Shown here in pieces: positions 51,806 to 63,832 of a stretch of DNA of 64,000 nucleotides. How positions within the stretch are numbered: the first letter of the stretch is position 1; every line of letters starts with the position of its first letter. Source of the DNA: Danio rerio (taxonomy: Eukaryota; Chordata; Actinopteri; Cypriniformes; Danionidae); the NCBI RefSeq assembly GCF_049306965.1, contig NC_133185.1, forward strand, positions 34,698,501 to 34,762,500, read 5' to 3'. The position numbers and the translations under genes are program-made. The notes beneath the pieces are model-generated. The model was given only the letters and a program-made list of their open reading frames with translations, did not search any database and had not been told where the DNA came from.

Positions 51806-52210
51806 ACGGGGCTTCGCGACCATGGACAATGACACAAACGCAGCTAGTCCGAGTAATGTTCTGTTCCCTACTTCACGTTTATTGTGTTTGTTTTAATGAA
51901 GACGACAGCTGCATCTTGTAAACTTTCGTTTATTTTTTTTTTTTGATGTTTTGGACTGACGCACTCCCTCACACAACAGAAAGAGACCTACACCACCACT
52001 GGCTATATATGGCCACGAGACATTAAACCTGCCATCACGGTGGACTTTCCTTGCTGAGAGAAAAAAAAGCAACTCCATTTGTGGGGTGAATGAACATCAG
52101 TGTTTTCATTGTACATGGACCAATGTTGATTGCCTTTTATTTGTCACTGCTTTAAAATACATGCTAGTCATGTCCTTTAATCTGCTGTTCAGTGGTTATG
52201 TTGTTGTTTG

Positions 52211-52216
52211 AATAAA
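52211..52216 (+). terminator. Putative poly(A) signal of the H2A gene
   Basis: AATAAA 405 nt after the H2A stop, followed by tgttaagagcc. The 3' flank 51806-52210 was read for a histone 3' stem-loop and none was seen. Confidence 0.55.
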
Positions 52217-52259
52217 TGTTAAGAGCCAGTGGATGGCACAAAGACCTTTGATTCATTGT

Positions 52260-52854
52260 TTTTCTCTGAGCTGCATTGTGCTGCATGACTGAAATAGTAG
52301 AAACAGAAGCTCCAATTATGCTATAGAAGGAAAGGTACACTTAGCCTTTATTTGTCAAAACTCTCAAATAAATTACACTATAATAAAAACAGGAAAATGG
52401 TTAGTGATTAAGATGTTATAAAGGTATTGTCTAATTATTTAGCTTATTGTTTGTATGTTGATTGAGTCCTCTGTTATGGACATCTCCATGCTGACATCAC
52501 ATGACACTTAACACACCAAGTTAACAGTAATAATATTTACTTACCAGTGCTGTGCTTGTGGTGTTAGAAAAAAAATCTCAAGCAAGCAACAATATTTACT
52601 ACACATACGATTAAATTAGCAGATTTTTTTATAACCCACTAGCAAATAAAATATTTACTGCCTTTATCAAAAATAATAAAAGTAACAAATGCCACTAAGA
52701 ATTTCTAAAGAATAAATGTCTTATCAGTAGAAGTAAAAGCGACAATTTAAAGAATGCTAACTTTGGTTTAACTGATTTCTGCTCATTTTAATAAAACTAT
52801 ATAAAAACACAAGATAAATGTAAATAAACAGTGCAATTTCAGCACTGTAACCAT
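52260..52854. other. Intergenic DNA, no gene seen
   Basis: AT-rich, no terminal repeats or reading frame of note between the H2A 3' end and the hAT element. Confidence 0.45.
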
Positions 52855-52862
52855 GTTCCAGC

Positions 52863-54530
52863 TAGGGCTGGGCAGATAAATATTATATCAAATTGGTATA
52901 AAACTGATGTCAATAACAATAAGCTCTTGACTTTTTTACTCTATATTGATCTAAGCCAGGGTTCGTACATATTTTTACAACAAAAATTCCATGATCTTTC
53001 CAGGACTTTCAAATCAATTTTCATGACCCAATATTTCATGTAATGTCTACGTATACGTGGTAAATCATAAGAAACGTTTACATTTATTACAGCATATCAT
53101 AAAACACGCAACAATCTCTTTAGTTTCAATTTATTTTTATATCTATGTACAATAGATGAAGCCAGTATAGAGATATTTGTCAAACTAATTTTAGATGATA
53201 ATGATTTGTTAAACTAGTAATAGTAGGTAAATCTGCGGCAGACCAGAAACGCAAGCACATGCGACAAATTTTCACTGCATTCGAAAGTCCAAGCTTGGTG
53301 AATTCTTACCTGCGAAATCGCATCATGTGATTGCATTAGACCAATAGAAGATCATTTAAAAGATGGAGCAATCGCTCACTTTTATTAACGTCTTATCATT
53401 TTGCAAGCACATACTCTCTAGTGTGATCGCAGCTTTAGTCGCTTTAGAAAAAATGTCTCCTAAAATACGAAATGTAAATGTAATTTCCATGACTTTTCCA
53501 AAACCTCATGGGTTTTTCTGTTTTTACAAAACCTTTCCTGACCTGAAAAGTGCCATGTCAAAATTCCATGACTTCTCCAGGTTTTCATGAACCCTACTAA
53601 GACCCAATCACACAGCAGAAATGTGCAACAATGGGAATCTAGAAGTGAGTTGAAACTAAAGATGCACAGAATTTTCATCTGCCAAACATTATCGGCCACC
53701 AAATATATGTTATGATATTTAATTGACCTTCTAATATGTGGCATGGTTTCAGCTACATTCATTCTTCCATGGCGGGGCGCCATGCCAAAATTCATCCCAC
53801 CACGGCTACATCATAGCTTCTCATTCAAAACATTTTATTTTTTTTAATAGGTAATAATCGCACCAAAACGTATTAAAGGATAAGTGAATTCTAACAGCGC
53901 AAACTTTTCTGTAACTGTAGCAGTGCTGTGCGTCATTTGTTTAACTCTTTAAGGTGACGTGCTGACTGACAGACAGGTGCATGATGCGTGAGGCCAGCAA
54001 ACACGACGTATAGCCGTTTCACTTCACTTCAGGACGCATTAATGCTACTCTGTAGGTCTATTAGAGATGTTCATAAATATTCCTAGCAAATCTAATAAAT
54101 TCTGGAGACATACTCGTTACATAAATTCACTAAATTGCACTTCAGCAGCGTATATTTGAGAGCGCGCTCTTGAAGCAGCTCATATTTGAGGGGGGTGCAA
54201 TAAGTTTTGTACACCAGCAGAGGAAATCGGCGTGCAAGCAAAGAGATCCGCATGCTCATAGGCTATTACATAAATGCGATCTCGACTTTTAATACCGCGC
54301 TTACATTTGTCATTGAAATACCGCCACAGGTATTTGGTATACCTGTGTAAAAAAAGGCCTGACACCTCAGCTGGAAAAACTACTAGAGGAAACACTGTGT
54401 GGCTTCAGTCATTGTTGGGATACTCTTAAATCTGAAGGAATAGGAAATTGATATCGAAATATATATCATTATAGTTCAATATGGAAAAGAATAAATCGAG
54501 ATTGCATGTTTGCCATATCGCCCAGCCCTA
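52863..54530. mobile_element. hAT-type DNA transposon with perfect 8-bp target duplications
   Basis: Ends tagggctgggcagataaat ... ccatatcgcccagcccta are inverted repeats, and GTTCCAGC is duplicated exactly at 52855-52862 and 54531-54538, the 8-bp signature of hAT elements. 1,668 bp, non-coding; a second element is nested at about 52956-53599. Near the right end the strings tgatatcgaaatatatatca and gaataaatcgagattgcatg are typical of this family. Confidence 0.93.
52956..53599. mobile_element. Nested hAT-like MITE (agggttcgtaca family)
   Basis: Left end agggttcgtacatatttttac, trimmed here to agggttcgtacatattttt, and right end ccaggttttcatgaaccct. The interior repeats attccatgatctttccagga and tccatgacttctccaggttt. 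Flanks tctaagcc and actaagac may be a decayed 8-bp duplication. Inserted in the element 52863-54530, hence younger than it. Confidence 0.75.
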
Positions 54531-54852
54531 GTTCCAGCACAGTCATAAAATGTATTATAAGCTTTAACACTGTTGTTTTGATGTCTGCCGAAGCACAAGT
54601 TAATTAGACGTCTCACTGAACTGGAAAAGCTAAGTGTAAATAGACCAGCATCATACTTGTTACATATTTGAAAGTGTTTTATTGTCCAAACACAAACCTT
54701 TACATGTTACACCCTTAATGAGTCAGTCCAATTACATTGAAAGGAAATAATGTGGCCGCAGAATTCACATCTGCAGTGTGCTTAAGACTACTTTAAGTGT
54801 CTGTAGTTTTAAGTACTTCAAAAACGTATTAACAATTTTTGTTGTTACATTA

Positions 54853-54858
54853 TTTATT
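54853..54858 (-). terminator. zpr1: Putative poly(A) signal of zpr1
   Basis: AATAAA on the minus strand, about 260 nt beyond the zpr1 stop codon; the first good hexamer downstream. Confidence 0.5.
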
Positions 54859-55119
54859 AACACAACGACCAAAACTTATAACTTAAAAATTACTTTATAG
54901 GCAGCAAGGAAAATACACAACCTTGCGCTTTCATTCAAGCCAAAACAGCTGTATTTCTTTTCTTAAATAATAAAGCTGACTTTAACGACAGCAGAAGTGT
55001 TAATTACATGGGATATTACAATTACATGTAAAACTGAATTAAATAATGGTACATAATGGTGAATTTGACAGAATTTGCCAATTAGCAACATATAATCTCC
55101 ATTTTTTCTGACTTCAAGC

Positions 55120-58039
55120 CTATTTCTCTGCGTACCCTTCTGTTTTCATGTCATTGAGGCCCAAGTCTTCGTTCTGCTCAAAAGTCCTGGTGTATTTCTC
55201 AATCTTCATTTCTGGGTCTGGATCTGGAGCATAAACATTCTGCAAAAGAGAGAGAAAAAATTCAATTTATCTTTATTTCTATAGCGCTTTTACAATTTGG
55301 ATTGCGTCAAAGCAGCTTAACATAGAAGTTGTAGTAAATGGAAACTGTTTCAGTCCAGTTTTCCATATTTTTTTCAAAAAGCGAGGTGGTTAGCGCTCAC
55401 AAAAAGAATACGATGTAATAGATTTGCACTTTAAAAAATAATAAATAAAACAATGAATAAATTACATTCACACAGGATATTACAGTTTAACTACCTGAAG
55501 ATAGCTATTTCCTGCTGGATCATCCAGGACAATATGCACATCCATTTCTCCCGCCATTATCTAGGAAACATTTATATAAATTCAACACCTTGTTAATTTA
55601 AAACAGTAAATACAAATAGCAATGTGGTTAATACCTTCCTTTATTAATAAACAGTGGCTTGTTGAAATAATTTATAAAATATATATATAAAAACATTGAC
55701 ACCACTACATAAGTCTTTTGCTGAGTTCAGACTGCATGATTTTCAAAGTAGTGGCGTCACAGATGTTTTCCCACTGCATGACTGTCTGGGCTAGCGTTCA
55801 GTCGCTGCTGTTTACACTCCAAGATGGATCAGTGGCAGGGGGGTTTACAATGCATGACTTTACAATAGAAAGAATCTGACAACTTGGTCTGCAAACTATG
55901 TCTCGCAACTAAACACGTGAGAAGTGACATGGAAACAACGTGAGGTCACACAGTATATATTTAGTTATTAATTACACAACGAGAAAGAAGCCTTTAGTGG
56001 GGTAAAAATGTACTTATTTGTCCTCTCATTGGCCGTAGATAATCGCTGATATTATTTTCAATCCGAATACATTTCACACAGCATGATTATGAATCATGAT
56101 ACAGATCTTTAGCATACCAAATATCTCACCGGTGTCAGCGACTCTTCTTAGATTGCGTCTTTGACAGCACGCACCTCCACTAACTGCGCGCGCCCCTCAA
56201 GAAACGGCCAAGCCTTTTATACTCGCCGCGTTCGCCGTTGTGATATTCTTTAAAACGACAGGGGCGGTCAAAAGAAACCCACCTTAAAATCAGACGGATA
56301 AAAAGAGAAGTAGGAACTTTCTGGAAGTACGTCATATCATAATGTAGTTCAATATTTTTGAACTAATTATTTGTATTGTTTTTATAAATTATTTTAATGA
56401 TTATAAGCATTTTTATAACCTTTAAGATTTTTTAAATCAAACTTTGATGCATCACTTGCTTTTGTCCATATCTCTGACAGTTTTACCTTTTAAAGTTTAT
56501 TAAAATATTAAAATCACAAGAAAACATGAGTTGCTCTACAAATATAATTTTATTATGGCAAGGATAAAAGCAAAAAATAAAAAGTACACTTACTAAAAAA
56601 AACAGATGTATTACAAATACGATCCAATAACATACGTTAGTGTAAAAGCCATGACTGGTGGAAAACATATTCTGTAATTGTGTACCTGGGTCTCCACTTT
56701 TGCTATGATTTCTTTTGGCATAAACTTATCCCTTAGGTTTAACATAAACTTTCTTCTTTTCCCACTGCTGTTGTTATTTCTAGCAAATAATTATTGGTCA
56801 TCACTTGCTTTTGTTCATATCTCGGACAGTTATACCTATTACAATTTATTAAATTATTAATGACAACAGAACATGAGTTGCTCTACAAATAAATGTTTTA
56901 TTATCGCAAAAATAAAAGAAAAAAAGAACACTTACTAAAAAATACAAATGTTTTTAGATTTAGCCCGCTTCACAATTCACACATTACTGTCTGGCTAGTT
57001 TCTGTCCTATTCTTATGCTAATAAAGACAGTGATGGTCCAACATTCCTGACCATTATCAACAATAAAGCCCAGAGAAACATGGCATCAGTCAATTGTATT
57101 ACTTTCCAGTTATCAAAAATAATTTTGTGACTTCATTATAGTTTTGTAACTATTAAATTGTTATTAATACAAAATTAAACAAAATACATCAGTGCAAAAC
57201 CTATGACTGGTGGAAAAACATTCTGTAATTGTATACATTTTGCCATGGCCTCTTTTGATTTTAATAAACTTATTCTTCAGGTTTTTCCAAACCTTTTAAC
57301 AAAAACTTTCTCCTTTCCCATGGCTGTTGCAATTTCTAGCCAAGAATTATTGATTATCTGGTTTTCTCTCTGATCACGGGTCATAAGATGCGTATACAGT
57401 CGGACTGTTTTACATAAAATCTCTTCAAAGTGGTTCATACTCAACTCAAATCAGTTGCGGCGCCGTGTGCACTCTTCGATCGAGTCTCAAAAAATGCCCG
57501 ACGCACCGCCAGCCGAAACCATGCACCCAAAGCGAACCTCCGCAAACTCCGCGATGACGTCACATTTGCCGTGCGCACTCAAGCGAGCAAGCGGACGCGT
57601 CGAGTATAAACCAGGCTTTACTCACGTGAATGAGCACCGATTTGCCTATGATTCCAGGCATTTGTCTGCGGTTTCTTAAAACCTGTAGGCGAGTCAAAAT
57701 CTGGGCTAAAATCATGCAGTCTGAACTTGGCTTTAGTTTCTCTGAATTTACAATTTACAGTTATGTGCTCAAGTACAACATTGCATTACATATTGTTTAG
57801 TTCTGAAAACTGACAACATTTGGTCCAAATTAAAAAAAAAGTCAAAGCATTTTATTTATGCTCCTTTATTTTCTACATAAAATTTCAACAAGATGTCATC
57901 TTTATACATGTTTATATTGAATTTTAGACAACACAACACCAGTGTTTTAACTTCTGGTAAATTAAGAATTCAATACTTGTTGGAATAACCATGATATTTA
58001 AGTAAGCAGCACTAAAAAAGGAAATATTTTTAAATTTAT

Positions 58040-58081
<42 letters not shown>

Positions 58082-61054
58082 TTATTAGAGAAGCTTTTAA
58101 GTGACATTAACAAGTAAACTATTTCAAACCTTGTCGATTTTTTGTCCAAACAGCTGCAGCTTCTCCACTCTGTCAGATGCAGAGCTGTCTCCACACATAA
58201 AGGGGTTTTTCGAAACAATCTAAAAGAACCATAAAAAGCACAAGAGCAATTCCAGCATTATGGATGTGACATTTGCAGTAAAATCTCAAAACATAAATTC
58301 ACATATGTTAATATTAGATTAAAACATGTTTATTTTTTCCAAAACAACCAACCACGGAGTTATGGGATTAGAAAAATATCAATCTGTAAACATTTGTTAT
58401 ATTTTAAATGAGGAAAATAAACATGCATTTCAGATGTGACCAAAAACATTTGGGAGATTACAGTAAACAACAAACTTTGTAGAAATTCTATGAATTAAAC
58501 TGCACAATCCAAAAGAAACATTGGTGATCAAAAGGATAAGAGTTGGCTCACTATGAAACAGAAATGATTAACTTTATTTTATATTTTTGCATTTATGTGG
58601 AAAATCTTCATTATGGATGCGACACCACTCGGTTATTGATGTAACAGATGTGAAACTGCCACTTGTGTGACTTTGGTAAATCAAATATAATTGTTTGAAA
58701 ACACTGACAGAGACATTTGAGTATTTTACAGTAATGTAAAATATTTGCTTAAACTTAAAAAGGGTTTCGCTATTTTGGTCAAAACCTTTTTTTCATTGCG
58801 AGGTTGACATTTGCATGGAATTGCTCAAAACAATCATAAAACAAGCTGTTTGTTAATGACAACCAAAGCCGTTAGTGTAGCTTTGATTTCCTACCAGTTC
58901 TTTAATGTCCTTCAACAGCCCCTCTACCGTCGTGAACTTCCCTCCGAGAGCCGCCATTCCCAACTCAAACTCCAGCTCGGGAATCAACACACTGCATGTC
59001 TCTGACTGCAACACACACATCCTAATGATGAGTTCCAATTTACACCTGATGTTAACATTACATTTTCTTCAACTCAATCACAAATAGGGTTGTGTACTGA
59101 ACCAGGTGTCATGCATAACCTCGATGAAAAATTCCAAAGACACTGACTAAACAGCTGTTATTAGTGCTGTAATTATGATTTAGTATTGTTGTTGGGTTTA
59201 TGGCTGTGTGAATTTGCAATGGAAATGTTATGTGTTTAACATTTAAGTATTGACCTTATTCTAAAATGCGGACGTGTGCCTGTTTTCACGATTGTCTTAG
59301 AACTTTCGATTCAGTCGCCTATGGGAGAAATGACTAGGAATAATAAACGGCAGAAAACAGTCAAACTACTTGCTCTACAAACAAATGTTTGCATGACTAT
59401 ACAGACCAAGTAGAATAATATAATAAGAAAATATCAAATTGCAACATCAAGCAGCGTAAAGAGCAGTTTTTAACGTCAAAAATTGAATGGAAGTGAATGA
59501 GACCGGAAGTCTCAAGCCAAAAAGATTCAAATGGCAGAGCCCGCTCGTCGGCGGAGAATGAGGTAAATACATTAAGTAATGTTCAGTTAAAATATTTTTG
59601 CAATAAATAACCACTTTTATGTCATTCAACAACTTTGTGGATTTTATTTTAAAGAATCATTTCAGGCACCAGTAAGTACAGTAACTGAGCAGGAATTTTA
59701 CACTGGTATTGTAAAAAAAAAAAAAGAATGACATCCAACCATAATCACATGTGGACAACACAAGCACTTAATACATATCATTGAACATGTACTATACACA
59801 TATACCTCACCTTTTGAAAGAACACTGCAGGATGTCCATGTTTATATACTGTCCACCCTATACACAACTCCTTAACTTTTTTTAATTTAGACTAATGTAG
59901 TAATAAACAACTCTTTTAAAGCTGATTTGGAAAAATAATTGTCTTAAAAGTTCTATACAAATGAATAAACTTAAACCATGCTAAACACATATGTAGACAG
60001 GGTGTAAAGCCATGTTGACTACTTTAGGAGGTGGCCAAAAACACGTTCATTGAGATTACCTTGCTAGTGTAAACACAGTAGTCTATTCCAAACACAAGCG
60101 ATCAAACTCACCTTCAGCAGGTCTCTGGACATATCTGAAGGATCTGTTAAGTGTAGTGTTATTCTGGTTCCCAGCTCTTCTGTGGCTCCTCCTGATTTTA
60201 CCTATTTAATGATCAGTGATAAAGGTTGGTATACAAGACAAGATCAGTGAAAAAAATTGAGAAGAGAAGCATAGCGTGGTTTATTACTTTTACCTCATTG
60301 GTGCGATGTCCACAGCTATCGCAATTAGTGGCCATTATAATGACCTCTTTAAAGTGTGGAATTTCTGCAACTGGATTAAGGGAACAATAAATTGTTTTGC
60401 TAAAATTATAACAAGGTATTTGAAAAGGACTTAATGCACCAATTACCCCAATGCAGTGCCGTTTTTACACTAAAATGCTCATTTAAGCCACAAATTGCTT
60501 TGTATCAAATTAAAAAATCTCCAAGGGCTCCCTTGTGACATCATTTGGTGAAAACAACAATTTTCCCTGACTTGAAAAAAAATCTGGTGATCTATTAAAA
60601 TGATGGAAAACTATGTGAATAGCAATTTAATGCACAACAAACATCAAAGTGCATGCTGTATGCTAGCATACTTTAAAGGATACGGACAAGCTTCATGTTT
60701 GTATTAGCTGGAGCGTTGCATTCTGGGCAGTTAGTGTTGAACACTAATACCTCATTCCTCAGGGTGTCCAGATCATTGCCAGGACTCTCATCTGCTTGTT
60801 CTTCTTCAACCTAAAATAAAAAAGATGATTAAAGTTAAAGAAACAGATTTTGCATTTCTGCACTTTTTAAACAGTTCATCCAAAAACTAATGCAGAGTTC
60901 AAACTAGCCAGTATAGAATTCTGACGGTATGATAACCTTTGATGGATAATATCATTGTTTTACGGTATGAAAGTATTGAGATTACTGCTCTAAAATAAGT
61001 TCTTTTTTTACATGTCTGGGTAAAAAAAAAAAAAAAAAAATATCCATTAAATCT

Positions 61055-61134
<80 letters not shown>

Positions 61135-63352
61135 TTATTTTTATTTTTTTTTGCAAAATTGTCAGGGTAAATTGTTAAAATAAATGATTGACTTCTTCCC
61201 TCTTCATTAGTTTTTTAAAACATATTACACAACACAAAACCCATTTAAAAACCCTCAAAAATACCTTAGAAACAGTTGCTGCATCCCAAATGGTACACTA
61301 TGCACTCATCTACTTACACACTCAACAGCATAATACATGTATGTAGTGTTGTCCCAAATGGAGAACTAATGTTTTTTATACTAAGCGAAAATACAAACCA
61401 TTTCACTGATGACATTGGCCGGTTGCCAAATCACTGAAATAAATGAACAAACTACCAAATAATCCAAGTGATACTCACTATAGAGCCACTTGGGCAGAGC
61501 TTGAGCTCCAGCTCCTTCTTCCTTGCACTTCTTCTACAAGTGATGGGGGTGGGTTGGGTGTACACATTAAGACAGCTTATAGGAGGAGGAGTTAGAGCTC
61601 CCCCTCGTTGGAGCCCAAGTGGCTCTACAGCAGGGGTCACCAACCCTGTTCCTGGAGAGCTACCTTCCTGCACATTTCAGTTGCAACCCTGACCAAACAC
61701 CTGTTTGTAATTATCAAGTCCTGCTTTAGGTACTAATAATTGGTTCAGGTGTGTTTGATCAGAGTTGGGACTGAATTCTGCAGGAAGGTAGCTCTCCTGG
61801 AACAGGGTTGGTGAACCCTGCTCTACAGCAAGCAGTGTCTCAAATAATGCCTGCCATGAGTATAACAGCATTCACCACTGGGAGGCGGCATAATCACTCT
61901 CATAGGAAAATTTTGCTTTCACCATCCAAAATAGTTATCCAACACGTGCGCTCGATAGCTCCGCCCATTCCGCTACGTGAGCAAACCTGTGGTTGTTGAG
62001 TGTGTGGAGTACCCATCATTCCACACTTCATTTTGCCGGTTGAATGAGTGCATCATCTGGGTATTTAAAGTGCACTTATTATATTTTTAGGGTTTTCAGT
62101 GTGAACGCACTACTTACACTATTTATACTACAAAATGGCATAGAATAGTGCATAAGAATGCGATTTGGGACACAAAGTATAACATTTGAGCGGTTTAAAA
62201 ACCTTGTCTTTTCCAAACCGCGGTAAACCTTGAATCTAGTTATAGTCCCGTGCCTAATTTAAACTGCACAATTATAGCCCTGATTTTGAAAAATCTCCCT
62301 TAATCACACAGTGTGAACTATCAAAGATGTGATGTGAGAGAATCGCCGACGAGTCGTCAACACCAACTGAGATATTGGGTGTTCTGATTGAAAATAACAT
62401 AGGCGATTACCAACATTTGCTCCAAACCTGTTTGAAAACCTGAAAGAAAAGCTTACAGTGCGGACGTTGTCTTGCTGCCCTTTCAGGAAGTGACTTTAGA
62501 GGCAAGAAGATTTCCAAGACAGCATAATGATTTAATCATGTATAACAAAAGACAGAGCTTTGAGAATAACTAAAGGAATATTTGCTTACTACAATACTAA
62601 CATCTTGCTAGAAATGCTATCAAAAGTGCAAAACGTCAATCAAAAACATACTTTTACATCAAAACAGATGCCCAAGCAAAGCTTTAAGACACAATATTAA
62701 TATTTTTGTCAGAAATGGAAGGAACGGTTTTGTGTGAGATATCAGAGGCAGGGAAGGACAAATCTATGCAGTGATCAAAATTTGATCAGGAAGAAAAACC
62801 TCTGGTGAAAGAAGGTGAAGCAGAATTTGGATTCAGCCTAGATGCCTTCACGCCTTGAAATCAACTTGAGGCCAGTGTTAATTTTGTCATCATGGCTTTA
62901 AACAGAAACGCGCTCCTCTAATGAATGAATCAAAACATGTGCATTCAAAGTTCCAAGTTACATTACTAGCAAGGACCCTACAATTTTCTCAGCAGTACAG
63001 ATGCTGTAGCAGTTTCTCACCTCTATACCTAGAGCAGCGTTTTGTTGAGGTGTCCTTTTATAATACGTCACAGACAGAGCAGCGTCTTTCTGAGGCGCAA
63101 ATGGGTTCTCGATAAAACTGTTCCCTGACGGATCATCAATAATCTGTAGATAGAAGTCAAATGAGGAATTTATAAGCTCTAGCATAACAATAATGAACTG
63201 GCAAAATGTGGATTAATTCTGTCAAGGGTGCAATCTTTTATCAGTTCACTTTCTGTGAGACTTACTAATGTGAATTCATCCTCTACTTCCTTAAGTTTCT
63301 TCAATCTCTGGATGAATTCCTCTATTTTGTCAGCTACAGTTGGATCTGTTGC
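55120..63352 (-). CDS. zpr1: Zinc finger protein ZPR1, 3' eight exons
   Basis: Essential eukaryotic C4 zinc-finger protein that binds eEF1A, the EGF-receptor kinase domain and SMN and moves between cytoplasm and nucleus. Exons in transcript order: 63352-63266, 63143-63021, 60810-60684, 60364-60294, 60201-60112, 59005-58895, 58219-58130, 55560-55495, 55239-55120; that is nine segments, of which the first eight splice into the terminal one, totalling 294 codons plus stop. Signatures: [20 protein letters not shown] (ZPR1 alpha/beta domain), the second C4 finger [20 protein letters not shown] ... [11 protein letters not shown] (CX2C-CX2C), [20 protein letters not shown], and a C-terminal repeat of the alpha/beta motif [20 protein letters not shown] ending GYAEK. 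The first zinc finger and N-terminus lie beyond the window. Nearly colinear with human ZPR1 from about residue 190. Confidence 0.95.
55265..55345. repeat. Dispersed teleost repeat fragment
   Basis: tctatagcgcttttacaatt, tggattgcgtcaaagcagct, taacatagaa: a phrase very common in cyprinid genomes, in the last zpr1 intron. Short and non-coding. Confidence 0.45.
56209..57620. mobile_element. Nested Harbinger-like element (agcctggtttatac termini)
   Basis: Left end aagccttttatactcgccgc and right end gcgtcgagtataaaccaggctt are imperfect inverted repeats of the same family as the MITE at 16874-17312. CG-rich subterminal DNA (aactccgcgatgacgtcaca) lies inside the right end. Its gene-like interior runs on the minus strand (see the MADF relic). 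Confidence 0.7.
56640..57438 (-). pseudogene. MADF/Myb-like protein relic of a PIF/Harbinger transposon, tandemly duplicated
   Basis: From an ATG at 57438 the minus strand reads [20 protein letters not shown] then [28 protein letters not shown], which has the pattern of a MADF DNA-binding domain as encoded by the accessory gene of Harbinger elements. The frame then breaks. A second, more decayed copy of the same stretch (ttgctagaaataacaacagc, aagtttatgttaaacctaag) lies at about 56660-56800, and the flanking phrases (gactggtggaaaa, aacatgagttgctctacaaat, cacttgcttttgt) are also doubled, so a segment of several hundred bases was duplicated in tandem. Confidence 0.6.
58041..58079. repeat. A-run of 39
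   Basis: Homopolymer about 50 bases past the donor of the zpr1 exon 58219-58130 (a T-run in transcript sense). Confidence 0.98.
58220..58894 (-). other. zpr1 intron, no element recognised
   Basis: AT-rich, 675 bp, ordinary GT-AG borders (gtaggaaatc donor, cttttag acceptor). Confidence 0.5.
59006..60111 (-). other. zpr1 intron, no element recognised
   Basis: 1.1 kb, AT-rich with an A-run at 59714-59725. The GC-richer patch near 59505-59560 (accggaagtctcaagccaaa, cccgctcgtcggcggagaat) may be old repeat DNA; no gene signal. Confidence 0.45.
60365..60683 (-). other. zpr1: U12-type (minor spliceosome) intron in zpr1
   Basis: The donor reads C|GTATCCTTT (60683 downward), a perfect match to the U12 GT-AG 5' splice site. 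Near the acceptor tcccttaatccagttgcag contains a close match to the U12 branch site TTCCTTAAC, with the branch A about 11 nt from the AG. The frame joins exactly as CTT-GTC-C|AA-ATT-CCA (L-V-Q-I-P), matching the ZPR1 family. The 319-nt intron splits the second zinc finger between its two CX2C halves. Confidence 0.88.
61061..61131. repeat. (CT)n-(TA)n microsatellite
   Basis: About 14 CT units followed by about 21 TA units in the zpr1 intron 60811-63020, preceded by an A-run. Confidence 0.97.
61481..61626. mobile_element. 146-bp foldback element (tagagccacttgggc TIR)
   Basis: The 15-bp word tagagccacttgggc at 61481-61495 is exactly inverted at 61612-61626; agcttgagctccagctcc near the left and gagctccccctcgttgg near the right extend the pairing. 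Inserted in the MITE 61276-62176. Confidence 0.75.
61631..61820. mobile_element. 190-bp hAT MITE with perfect 8-bp TSD
   Basis: Ends caggggtcaccaaccctgtt and ggaacagggttggtgaaccctg; CTCTACAG is duplicated exactly at 61623-61630 and 61821-61828. The left duplication overlaps the end of the foldback element, so this MITE landed at that seam and is the youngest of the three. Confidence 0.93.
62180..63020 (-). other. zpr1 intron, no element recognised
   Basis: Remainder of the intron before exon 63143-63021; mixed composition, no reading frame or termini recognised. Confidence 0.45.
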
Positions 63353-63832
63353 CTGCAACATGAATGGAATGGTCACAAAAACAGAGCTGAATACATTATA
63401 CATTATGAAAAACAAAAATAAACAAGGATTTTAATAATTTGGCTTAATTATGATTTGGTTGAAATTGTAGACAGGTCAAAGAAGATATGACTGCTGTCCA
63501 CATCACATTAAATTTACAAAAGATCCAAAAATTCCACAGACAAAATGTTAAATGCAAGTGAAGTGAAAATAAAATACAATCCTTCACTCCAAATTAATTC
63601 AGCATAATGGGTTTGTCAAAATAAAACAAAATATTGTGCATATTAAAATACATATTACATAAAAAAAAAATATTAAAACTAAATTATATATTATATTATA
63701 AAGGATGTAAAATGTGTTGCTGACAAATAGGTAAACCTAGTGAATTGAAGGATGGGTTAAAAAAATAAATAACTACAATTACTAAAGCATTTTGGGGTGC
63801 ACTGTGACCAAAATGACCAAACTGTGACCAAA

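Larger units (their letters stand above)
55720..57731. mobile_element. DNA transposon with gttcagactgcatgatttt termini
   Basis: Left end gctgagttcagactgcatga (55720) and right end tcatgcagtctgaacttggc (57731) are inverted repeats over about 25 bp. The 2-kb interior is mostly a second nested element (56209-57620). In the zpr1 intron 55561-58129. Confidence 0.75.
61276..62176. mobile_element. MITE interrupted by two further elements
   Basis: Left end gcatcccaaatggtacacta-tgcactcat and right end tagtgcataagaatgcgatt-tgggacac are imperfect inverted repeats. The interior is split by the elements at 61481-61626 and 61631-61820. Non-coding. Confidence 0.65.
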
